64,000 bases of DNA from an uncultured Bacteroidales bacterium. Its GTDB lineage: Bacteria; Bacteroidota; Bacteroidia; Bacteroidales; Paludibacteraceae. Positions 32,413 to 39,345 of the stretch are shown piece after piece. How positions within the stretch are numbered: position 1 is the first letter of the stretch; every line of letters starts with the position of its first letter. The translations under genes and the position numbers were made by a program. The stretch is taken from assembly GCA_946411385.1 (NCBI GenBank), contig CAMKDV010000009.1, positions 89,554 through 153,553 of the forward strand, written 5' to 3'. Below the pieces are notes generated by a model. The model made no database searches and had not been told where the DNA came from. It saw nothing but the letters and a program-made list of their open reading frames with translations.

Positions 32413-32783
32413 GCGTTGATGGTTTTCCTTCGTTTTTGCTTTCCTGACCGCCCTACCTCATTCGCATAGGGCGCAAAAGAAATCGGAGGCATTTCTCCGA
32501 AATCGATTGCAAAGGTACTACATTTTTTTCAAATTTCCAAATTTGTCGCTTATGACGATTTTTGGCAATTTGTGCACCTTGTGTGTTTTCAACTATTTAC
32601 ACGATGCGACATGAAATTCAGTCTTCCTGCAGAACGGTTTGTCGCAACTGATTGATTTGTACGATACGAATATTTTTGCGACTTGCAAACTGCAATTTTC
32701 AACCTCATCAACCCTCCGATTTTTAGCATATCTGCACCGCCATTCACTTTTTTATTATTTATAATTTACCAAAATAGACCTAT
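32413..32783. other. Intergenic region upstream of dnaA
   Basis: These 371 bp carry the dnaA promoter and an AT-rich stretch near 32745-32775. One DnaA-box-like word (TTATCAACA, 32794) lies just outside in the neighbouring gene, and TTGTGCACC near 32575 is a weak match. That is too few for an origin call. Confidence 0.3.
32510..32541 (-). promoter_or_regulatory. Promoter of dnaA
   Basis: On the minus strand TTTG (32538-32541) and TACCTTTG (32510-32517) are 20 nt apart. About 28 bp of this promoter match the tRNA-Lys promoter nearly base for base. The leader is about 95 nt. Confidence 0.85.
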
Positions 32784-33287
32784 TCAAACCCGAGTTATCA
32801 ACAGGCACGCATCGCCCTCCAATGTCCAGTCAGGAAGTGTGCAAACCTGCTGAAAACCTGCATGTTGGAACGCACGGAGCGACGCCACATTGGTCTGACG
32901 AGTCACGGCATACAATAAGCGAAAATGCAGAATACGAGATACATACGAAACCAGCTCCATCAGCGCCATGCTTGCCACACCTTGATTTCTGCAAGCGGGA
33001 GCCACATAGATTGCCACCGCCGCCTTCCTGTTCCTTACATCCACATCGTACAGATCGACGCATCCTACAGGCTCGTCGGAGCAGGACGAACAGATGATGA
33101 GGCGCAACTGACCGTCGCGATAGATATCGCCCGTGGTCTGCATGATATAGCTGCGCAGATCTTCGCGGGAGAGCGGATTATGAGTACTGCTGTCCGGCCA
33201 TGCCTCGGCATCGTTCTCCCAGGCATAGAGCAGCGGCAGATCGTCCGGCTCCACCTTACGCAAGCGTATGTCCTGACCGCCCGTCAT
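32784..33287 (-). CDS. GNAT-family acetyltransferase
   Basis: The 167-residue protein follows the ribosomal-protein/SpeG-type GNAT fold: MTGGQDIRLRKVEPDDLPLL at the start, VGCVDLYDVDVRNRKAAVAI (strands 4 and 5), the acetyl-CoA loop CRNQGVASMALMELVSYV, and NVASLRAFQHAGFQQV at the C-terminus. The substrate is unknown. It overlaps the HAD gene by 4 bp (ATGA) and ends the rel-recR cluster. Confidence 0.85.
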   Translation of the reverse strand: MTGGQDIRLRKVEPDDLPLLYAWENDAEAWPDSSTHNPLSREDLRSYIMQTTGDIYRDGQLRLIICSSCSDEPVGCVDLYDVDVRNRKAAVAIYVAPACRNQGVASMALMELVSYVSRILHFRLLYAVTRQTNVASLRAFQHAGFQQVCTLPDWTLEGDACLLITRV

Positions 33288-33706
33288 GAGAACAGGCGCT
33301 CCAGGAATGACTTACGCGGTGCTTTCTGCTCATCGCCGAAGTTCTGCACATGCGGCTGAAGCGGCTGACCGCTGTGGATCATCTGGTAGATCACGCCCCA
33401 ATCGGGCAGGCCGCCCAGGTTATGATCGTCGATGAACACATCCGCATCCAGTTTGCGAGAGATACGCATGTCGGGCGTCTCCTCGGGGAAAGCGGCATTC
33501 ACGGCATAGAACTCCAGTCCGCGCTCCTTGCAATAGTTGACGGCATCCTCCAGCAACTGCCCTTCGCGACAGGTATAGAGGATGATCTGACACATGTCCT
33601 CACGCTGGAGTTTTTTCAGGGTCTCGATAGCAAACGGGATAGGTTTGCCTATGGCAGGATACGCATGCGTAACAATCGTGCCATCAAAATCTACGGCTAT
33701 AGTCAT
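33284..33706 (-). CDS. Small HAD-type hydrolase
   Basis: The 140-residue protein has MTIAVDFDGTIVTH with the DxD motif at residues 6-8, and a compact fold with ILYTCREGQLLEDAV and VFIDDHNLGG as later motifs. It resembles the small Bacteroides HAD protein BT0820, a single-domain phosphatase. The substrate is unknown. ATGA overlap with the GNAT gene indicates co-translation. Confidence 0.8.
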   Translation of the reverse strand: MTIAVDFDGTIVTHAYPAIGKPIPFAIETLKKLQREDMCQIILYTCREGQLLEDAVNYCKERGLEFYAVNAAFPEETPDMRISRKLDADVFIDDHNLGGLPDWGVIYQMIHSGQPLQPHVQNFGDEQKAPRKSFLERLFS

Positions 33707-33709
33707 AAT

Positions 33710-34210
33710 TTAATAGGTTGAATCAGGGTCTTTCTTACTCAGGTCTTCCTCGGTCTTGCGGGGATTGGGCTTGCAGAACACAAACGCCACTGCAGCGATG
33801 GCAGCCAGCCACATCATAGGCTGATAGCCACCCATCAGGATGTACGCCAGCACGCTGAACAGCATAGCCGAAGCAATGGCACTCGCGCGCAAACGCGCGT
33901 ACATATAATACTGCCTGTATTTCTCGTACCCCTCTTCCATCTCGCTCAGGCGGCGGCATTTGGATTTGAACCAATACAGCGCACCCGGAATGATGCAGAG
34001 CGTATACAGGATGACGCAGTACTGGATGGCCATGCCCGCTTTGGTCTGCGGGTCGAACAGGGCAAGCGGACTGCCCTCACCGGCTTGGACACTCGCATAA
34101 TTGGCGTACCACATCACACCCAGCAGCACGATGATCAGCGCATAGACAAGGTAAAAGAACATCGTGAGCTCTTTTTCCATTTGTTCTGGAGTTGGTTTTT
34201 GTTCAGTCAT
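33710..34210 (-). CDS. Membrane protein, unrecognised
   Basis: The 166-residue protein has four hydrophobic segments (FFYLVYALIIVLLGVMWYA, AIQYCVILYTLCIIPGALYW, SAIASAMLFSVLAYILMGGY and MMWLAAIAAVAFVFC) and a charged C-terminal tail. It occupies the position 6 bp after recR, where Bacteroidales often have a protein of this kind. Function unknown. Confidence 0.7.
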   Translation of the reverse strand: MTEQKPTPEQMEKELTMFFYLVYALIIVLLGVMWYANYASVQAGEGSPLALFDPQTKAGMAIQYCVILYTLCIIPGALYWFKSKCRRLSEMEEGYEKYRQYYMYARLRASAIASAMLFSVLAYILMGGYQPMMWLAAIAAVAFVFCKPNPRKTEEDLSKKDPDSTY

Positions 34211-34216
34211 AGTATT

Positions 34217-34843
34217 TTATCCGTTAAAAACTGTTCTGTTCAGTATGGAGCGTCCGAGCGTGATCTCGTCGGTATACTCCAGTTCGTTGCCGATAGCTAT
34301 GCCCCTGGCGATGAGCGAGACGGTCAGGTCGGTCGTTTCCATGCCTGCTTGCTCCATGGCGTTGAGCATACGGCGGTAGAGGTAGAAGTTCGTCGTATCG
34401 CCTTCCATCGTAGTAGGCAAGGCAAAGATCACCTCTTTCACCTGGCCGCTGAGCACCCTTTCCACCAGTTTGTCCACCTCTATATCTTTCGGCCCGATAC
34501 CTTCTACGGGCGAGATGACGCCGCCAAGCACATGATAGACGCCATGGTACTGACCGGTATTCTCAATCGACATCACGTCGCGGATGTTCTCCACCACGCA
34601 AATCGTTGCGTGGTCACGCCGCGCATTGGCGCAGATAGGGCATATCTCGGTATCCGAAATGTTGCGGCACTCTTTGCAGTAGTGCACCTCCTTCTTGAGG
34701 CGCGTCAGGGCGTCAGCAAAATGCTGCACATCCGCTTCGGGCTGGCGCAACAGATGGAGCACCAGACGGAGAGATGTCTTCTTACCCAGCCCGGGCAAGG
34801 AGGCAAACGCATTAACCGCTTCATCGAGCAATCTACTCTCCAT
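34217..34843 (-). CDS. recR: Recombination protein RecR
   Basis: The 208-residue protein has the helix-hairpin-helix [17 protein letters not shown], the zinc finger [21 protein letters not shown] (Cys 57, 60, 69, 72) and the Toprim domain beginning with [19 protein letters not shown]. RecR works with RecO to load RecA at gaps. The sequence between the end of rel and the recR start codon is made almost only of TGAAAGG-type 7-bp repeats. Confidence 0.95.
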   Translation of the reverse strand: MESRLLDEAVNAFASLPGLGKKTSLRLVLHLLRQPEADVQHFADALTRLKKEVHYCKECRNISDTEICPICANARRDHATICVVENIRDVMSIENTGQYHGVYHVLGGVISPVEGIGPKDIEVDKLVERVLSGQVKEVIFALPTTMEGDTTNFYLYRRMLNAMEQAGMETTDLTVSLIARGIAIGNELEYTDEITLGRSILNRTVFNG

Positions 34844-34925
34844 CTTTTATCCTTTCACCTTTATCCTTTCAATTCTCACCTTTCAGTTTCCTTTCCCCTT
34901 TCAATTTTCACCTTTCATTTTCCAT
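34844..34925 (-). repeat. 7-bp repeat array between rel and recR
   Basis: In the sense direction the array reads as units such as TGAAAGG, TGAAAAT, GGAAAGG and TAAAGGT, mostly 7 nt apart with one 4-nt break. It begins inside the last codons of rel, supplies the rel TGA stop, and ends at the recR ATG. The same unit occurs at rimP (57083-57209, 57416-57520) and inside rimP. Confidence 0.85.
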
Positions 34926-36343
34926 CTCGCGGGGATAACCCTGTACGGATATCTTTCGCGCATATTGATAGCATTGGGGCAGTCGCAATGGTGGATGCGT
35001 ATACCTTTCGTCACGCTTACGAAGCCGAAGATCGGATCACCCGGCTGCGGATTGCAGCACTTGGAAAGCGCATAATCAACATTCTTTACATTGATATCCA
35101 CCTCCAGCGCCAGGGCCGTATGGGTAACGGCCGGCACTATCTCACGCTGGGTGACGGGCGTATGCACGGCATCCAGGTCCATGTACAGCTCTTTGAGCCG
35201 CTGCACATCCTCCTTGCCGAGTGCCAGCTCCTGATAGAGGTCGGAAACGGCTTTGTAGCCCAACTTGACCGCAAGGCGCGACACCTTGCTCTCGTCGTAC
35301 TCTATCTTCCAGTTCTTGAAACGCCGCTCCAGCAGTTCTCTGCCTTCGGCAGCCTGCTTGTATTCAACCTCCTTGAGCGCCTGGCGTATCTTGTTCTTGG
35401 CGCGCGTGGATGCCACGAAGTTAAGCCAGTCGGGCGTAGGATGCTGGTTGGGCGAGGTACTGATCTCCACCTGATCGCCGTTAGCCAGTGCCTGACGTAT
35501 ACTGACATGCTGTCCGCGTATGCGTCCGCCCACGCAATGGCAGCCCACTTCTGAGTGTATCGAGAATGCAAAATCCAGCACCGTGGCTCCCGCAGGCAGA
35601 CGGCGCAAATCGCCCGTAGGCGTAAACACGTACACGCTCTGACGGTCGGTGTTCAGCCGGTTGCCGTCCACGCCCTTGTATGCCCAGTGAGCCGCCACAC
35701 CTTTCTCCGCCACTTCGTCCATGCGCTTGGTACGAATCTGCACCTCCACCCATTTGCCTTCAGGGCCGAGAACCGTGGTGTGCAGACTCTCGTAGCCGTT
35801 CTCCTTAGGTACGCTCAGCCAGTCGCGCAGACGCTTGGGGTTGGGCTGGTACATATCCGTAATGATCGAATACACCTGCCAGCAGTCCTGCTTCTCGCGC
35901 TCCAGAGGCGAGTCGAGGATGATACGGATGGCAAAAAGGTCGTAGATGCGGTCGACATCACAATGCTGCACCTGCATCTTGTGGAAGATCGAGTGGATGG
36001 ATTTAGGCCGACCTTTGATCGTAAAGACAAACCCTGCCTTGTGCAACTTCTCCTCCAGCGGACCGATGAACGAGGCTATATACGCGTCACGCTCGGCTTT
36101 CTTGGCCGCCAACGAGTGGGCGATATACTTGTACTGAGTATAATTGGTGAACTTGAGCGCGAGATCTTCCATCTCGGTCTTGATCTGATACAAACCCAGC
36201 CGGTGAGCCAACGGAGCATGAAGCGCAGCGGTCTCGCTCGCAACATGCCTACGGCGGTCGCTATCACCCTCCTTGTCCAACTCACGAAGCAGAGACAACC
36301 GTTCGTTCAATATATCGTATAGAACCTTGTTACTATCTTCCAT
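34901..36343 (-). CDS. Short RelA/SpoT-type (p)ppGpp synthetase
   Basis: The 480-residue protein has the RelA/SpoT synthetase domain (GRPKSIHSIFHKM at 111-123, YDLFAIRIILD), a TGS domain (VYVFTPTGDLRRLPAGATVL) and a Cys domain (LSKCCNPQPGDPIFGF). It lacks the N-terminal HD hydrolase domain; only its last helices remain (VASETAALHAPLAHRLGLYQ). It also lacks the C-terminal ACT domain. The family's usual length is about 730 residues. Start ATG 36343 has an excellent GGAGG site (TTTGGAGGTAAAAC), so the truncation is real. The last codons (KMKGEN) are repeat-derived. Synthetase activity without hydrolase would make (p)ppGpp only; this is inferred. Confidence 0.9.
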   Translation of the reverse strand: MEDSNKVLYDILNERLSLLRELDKEGDSDRRRHVASETAALHAPLAHRLGLYQIKTEMEDLALKFTNYTQYKYIAHSLAAKKAERDAYIASFIGPLEEKLHKAGFVFTIKGRPKSIHSIFHKMQVQHCDVDRIYDLFAIRIILDSPLEREKQDCWQVYSIITDMYQPNPKRLRDWLSVPKENGYESLHTTVLGPEGKWVEVQIRTKRMDEVAEKGVAAHWAYKGVDGNRLNTDRQSVYVFTPTGDLRRLPAGATVLDFAFSIHSEVGCHCVGGRIRGQHVSIRQALANGDQVEISTSPNQHPTPDWLNFVASTRAKNKIRQALKEVEYKQAAEGRELLERRFKNWKIEYDESKVSRLAVKLGYKAVSDLYQELALGKEDVQRLKELYMDLDAVHTPVTQREIVPAVTHTALALEVDINVKNVDYALSKCCNPQPGDPIFGFVSVTKGIRIHHCDCPNAINMRERYPYRVIPARWKMKGEN

Positions 36344-36415
36344 GTTTTACCTCCAAATAGTGCTCAAAAACTCGATTTTTTGTTAATTTCTGAAAATACC
36401 ACTGCAAATTTTATG

Positions 36416-36446
36416 CAAAAGTAAAAAAAAATTTGCAAATATCAAA
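36416..36446 (-). promoter_or_regulatory. Promoter of rel-recR cluster
   Basis: On the minus strand TTTG (36443-36446) and TACTTTTG (36416-36423) are 19 nt apart. It overlaps the opposite promoter at 36432-36463, so the two divergent genes may interfere with each other. Confidence 0.7.
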
Positions 36447-36463
36447 ATATTTTTGTAAATTTG
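36432..36463 (+). promoter_or_regulatory. Promoter of the gene at 36572
   Basis: TTTG (36432-36435) and TAAATTTG (36456-36463) are 20 nt apart on the plus strand. The leader contains a stem-loop at 36479-36504. Confidence 0.8.
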
Positions 36464-36478
36464 CAGCGATTTAGTATG

Positions 36479-36504
36479 AACTATGTCATTTTTGATACAT
36501 AGTT
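36479..36504 (+). promoter_or_regulatory. Leader stem-loop
   Basis: AACTATGT (36479-36486) pairs with ACATAGTT (36497-36504) around a 10-nt loop. It starts about 10 nt after the expected transcription start and might protect or regulate the mRNA of the gene at 36572. Confidence 0.55.
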
Positions 36505-36571
36505 AGGCAAAATCAACCGCAATTTTGGACGAAAAAACAGTTTGGATAAATAATTAAACAATATTCAATAC

Positions 36572-37348
36572 ATGAAAACTACATTTCGTATTCTTTTAGG
36601 TGTAGCTATCTGTTTCCTCGCATACATCTGCGTGGATAGCGTTGTTACCCCTATTCAGTTTGAAGAGACGCGAGCAGCACGCGAAAATGCTGTTGTCAAG
36701 AACCTCATTCACATCCGTACCGCGGAGGTGGAGTTCAAGAACACCCACGGCCGCTTTATGGCTGATCCCGACTCGCTCATCCTGTTCCTGAAGACCACTC
36801 CCAAGAAAGAGGTGCTCAAGGAAGGTTCGCTTACCGAGAAGCAGCTCGAGAAAGGTCTGACCGAGCACAAGGCTGTCAAGATCATCGACAAGGCAAAAGC
36901 CAAAGCCATGAGCAAACTCAAAACCGACGATCCCGAAGCAATCTACGCCTACATCTGGGAGAACGACAAGGACATCAAGGACAACGGTTTGCAGGGCTTC
37001 CGTCGTGACACCATCGAGGAGGACATGATCGCTACTATCTTCAAGGGTGAGTTCACGGCTGACAATATCGACCAGATCATCTACATTCCTTACTCCGACC
37101 TGCGTCAGGGTGGCAAGAAAGGCGAGCTGATACGCTATGAGATCGAAGTGAACGACGAGTATAAGACCTCGCAGGGCATCCACGTGCCTCTGTTCGAAGC
37201 CCGTGCTCCGTTCAACACCTATCTGGCTGACCAGGACGAGCAAGAGCTGGCTAACCTCAACGACAAGGAGACCAAGCTCGAGCACTATGCCGGTCTGAAA
37301 GTAGGTTCGATCGACGCACCGAACAACAACGCCGGCAACTGGGAATAA
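36572..37348 (+). CDS. Conserved Bacteroidales membrane-anchored protein
   Basis: The 258-residue protein has one N-terminal membrane helix (MKTTFRILLGVAICFLAYIC) and a large outside domain. Residues 30-120 are helical and charged (LIHIRTAEVEFKNTHGRFMA, EKQLEKGLTEHKAVKIIDKA), and the rest is beta-rich. The start resembles pilin-like or secretin-partner proteins, but no known domain is recognised. It has its own promoter and stands beside rsmD. Confidence 0.7.
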   Translation: MKTTFRILLGVAICFLAYICVDSVVTPIQFEETRAARENAVVKNLIHIRTAEVEFKNTHGRFMADPDSLILFLKTTPKKEVLKEGSLTEKQLEKGLTEHKAVKIIDKAKAKAMSKLKTDDPEAIYAYIWENDKDIKDNGLQGFRRDTIEEDMIATIFKGEFTADNIDQIIYIPYSDLRQGGKKGELIRYEIEVNDEYKTSQGIHVPLFEARAPFNTYLADQDEQELANLNDKETKLEHYAGLKVGSIDAPNNNAGNWE

Positions 37349-37437
37349 TCCTAGACCATACACAGGGTCAACACGAGGTTTTAACAGACTTTTAACGAGG
37401 TTTTGTGTTTCTCGTGTAATAACCCTTTCATACAAGT

Positions 37438-37998
37438 ATGAGAATAATCAGCGGAAAATTTAGGGGGCGTCGGTTGATGCCCCCTAAAAATATAACAGCA
37501 CGTCCTACGACGGACTTTGCCAAGGAGAGTCTGTTCAATCTCCTGACCAACCGGATGGAGTTGGAGGATGCCGATGTGCTTGACCTGTTTGCAGGCACTG
37601 GCGGCATCGGACTGGAATGTGTATCACGCGGCGCACGCGAGGTGACAGCCGTGGAGATGGCTCATGTGCAGCAGAACTTCATCATTGCCACGTGCAAACA
37701 GCTGGGCATCACCAACCTGCACGTCATTCGCGGCGATGTGTTCAAGTTTTTCAACAGCAACTACGAGACCCACGGCGACGAGCATCTGTGGCGCGGACCG
37801 AAATATGATCTCGTCTTTGCCGATCCGCCGTACGCTCTGGAGCTGCTGCCTGCTCTACCCGACCTGATCGTTCCTCAGCTGCTCAAACCCGACGGACTCT
37901 TCGTACTGGAACATGGCGACCAATACGATTTCTCCGGTCATCCGCATTTCCTCGACCTACGCATCTACGGAAGCGTACACTTCTCATTTTTCCGATAG
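37438..37998 (+). CDS. rsmD: 16S rRNA (guanine966-N2)-methyltransferase RsmD
   Basis: The 186-residue protein opens MRIISGKFRGRRLMPPKNIT, the RsmD N-terminal signature, has the SAM-binding loop VLDLFAGTGGIGLE, and the catalytic DPPY motif in LVFADPPYALE. It methylates G966 of 16S rRNA during 30S assembly. Length and motif order are normal. A bidirectional terminator follows. Confidence 0.95.
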   Translation: MRIISGKFRGRRLMPPKNITARPTTDFAKESLFNLLTNRMELEDADVLDLFAGTGGIGLECVSRGAREVTAVEMAHVQQNFIIATCKQLGITNLHVIRGDVFKFFNSNYETHGDEHLWRGPKYDLVFADPPYALELLPALPDLIVPQLLKPDGLFVLEHGDQYDFSGHPHFLDLRIYGSVHFSFFR

Positions 37999-38022
37999 AC
38001 CTATTTGACAGACCCACACAAA

Positions 38023-38048
38023 AAAATGCAGCCGTAAAGCTGCATTTT
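38023..38048. terminator. Bidirectional terminator after rsmD
   Basis: AAAATGCAGC (38023-38032) pairs with GCTGCATTTT (38039-38048) around the loop CGTAAA. A-rich and T-rich flanks make it work in both directions between the convergent rsmD and aminotransferase genes. Confidence 0.9.
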
Positions 38049-38074
38049 CTGTTGTTCACGCTGTTCTGCCGCGT

Positions 38075-39307
38075 TTACTTGAGCGCGAGAATTGCCTCGC
38101 GAATACGGCGCATTGCTTCGCGTATCTGCTCTTCGGAGCATGCATACGAGATACGCAGACAGGTAGGTTCGCCGAAAGCACCACCCGACACACATGCCAC
38201 ATGGCCGTCCTGCAAGAGGTACTCGCACAGCTCATCGGCATCGGTTATCAAGTCCGTTCCTTTGTCAGCAGCATACCGGCTGCCGGCAGGAGCCTTTTTG
38301 CCAAAGAGCGCCGTCACATCGGGAAAGAGATAGAACGCACCTTTCGGCGAGCGAACCTTGAAGCCCGGCACATCCTTTGCCAACTCAATAATCAGGTCAC
38401 GTCTGCGCTCAAAAGCAGCCGTCATCTCGTCAATGCAGGTCATATCGCCTTCCAGCGCTTTTTGCGCAGCATACTGAGCCACCATCGTAGCGCAGGTGAT
38501 CTGCTGTCCTTGAAGGCGCGTGCAAGCTTTGATGAAGGTCTTGTCCTTGCATGCCAGCCAGCCTATACGATAACCGGTCATGGCAAACGCCTTACTTACG
38601 CCGTTAACAATCACCAGACGGTCAAGCAGTTCACTATGGCTTGCCCATGTGGCACATTTGCCCGTATAACAGATGCGGTTGTAGATCTCGTCGGCAATGA
38701 CAGCCACCTCTGGATGGCGCACCAGCACCTTTGCCAGCGCATCGATCTGATCGGCGCTATAGACGGCACCTGTGGGGTTGTTGGGCGTGCAGAGAACAAT
38801 CAAACGTGTGCGCGGAGTGATAGCCGCCTCCAGCGCCTCAGGCGTGAGGATAAAATCATTCTCGTAGGTAGTTCGCACATATACGGGCACACCCTCTGCC
38901 AACTTCACCATCTCGCTGTAACTGACCCAGCACGGCGTAGGCAGGATGACCTCATCGCCCTTGCCTACCAGCGTCTCGATGGCATTGCAGATGCTCTGCT
39001 TGGCGCCGACAGATACGATGATATCTTCAGCTGCAAACGTATCCGCCTCACCGGGCTTATTTGCAGACATATACTTTGCCGCGACGGCACGCAAGCCGGG
39101 CGTACCGGCTACCGGACCGTAGTGCGACATATCGGCATCCACTGCCTCTTTCACGGCTTGCTTGACATGAGCGGGCGTAGGAAAATCAGGCTCACCGAGC
39201 GACATGGAAAGGATGTTCTCACCTGCCGCCTTCATTGCAGCCGCCTTGGCCGCCATCGCCAGCGTAGGCGACGCGGAGATCTGAGCTATTCTATCAGATA
39301 TATGCAT
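38075..39307 (-). CDS. PLP-dependent aminotransferase, class I (aspartate-type)
   Basis: The 410-residue protein follows the class I aminotransferase plan: MSLGEPDFPTPAHVKQAVKE near residue 36, the substrate-binding SVGAKQSICNAIETLVGKGD, CTPNNPTGAVYSADQI and the PLP-lysine motif NGVSKAFAMTGYRIGWLACK. These features fit the aspartate/tyrosine group. The exact substrate cannot be told from this sequence. It shares a short gap with the M3 peptidase and a REP-like hairpin. Confidence 0.9.
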   Translation of the reverse strand: MHISDRIAQISASPTLAMAAKAAAMKAAGENILSMSLGEPDFPTPAHVKQAVKEAVDADMSHYGPVAGTPGLRAVAAKYMSANKPGEADTFAAEDIIVSVGAKQSICNAIETLVGKGDEVILPTPCWVSYSEMVKLAEGVPVYVRTTYENDFILTPEALEAAITPRTRLIVLCTPNNPTGAVYSADQIDALAKVLVRHPEVAVIADEIYNRICYTGKCATWASHSELLDRLVIVNGVSKAFAMTGYRIGWLACKDKTFIKACTRLQGQQITCATMVAQYAAQKALEGDMTCIDEMTAAFERRRDLIIELAKDVPGFKVRSPKGAFYLFPDVTALFGKKAPAGSRYAADKGTDLITDADELCEYLLQDGHVACVSGGAFGEPTCLRISYACSEEQIREAMRRIREAILALK

Positions 39308-39323
39308 AACGAATGTGTATTAC

Positions 39324-39343
39324 ATCAGCCATTCTTGGCTGAT
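39324..39343. repeat. REP-like palindrome, copy 1
   Basis: ATCAGCCATTCTTGGCTGAT forms an 8-bp perfect stem with a 4-nt loop between the peptidase and aminotransferase genes. The arms match those at 44039-44060. Confidence 0.75.
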
Positions 39344-39345
39344 AT

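Noticed and set aside
31033..32469. Long open frame on the strand opposite dnaA (478 codons)
   Set aside because: It is a shadow of dnaA, produced by codon bias; its residues have no domain, and dnaA itself is certain.
32413..32810. Chromosomal origin beside dnaA
   Set aside because: Only one or two weak DnaA-box words are visible and no cluster; too little for an origin.
34085..35554. 489-codon frame opposite recR and rel
   Set aside because: It spans several well-identified genes on the other strand and has no recognisable protein content.
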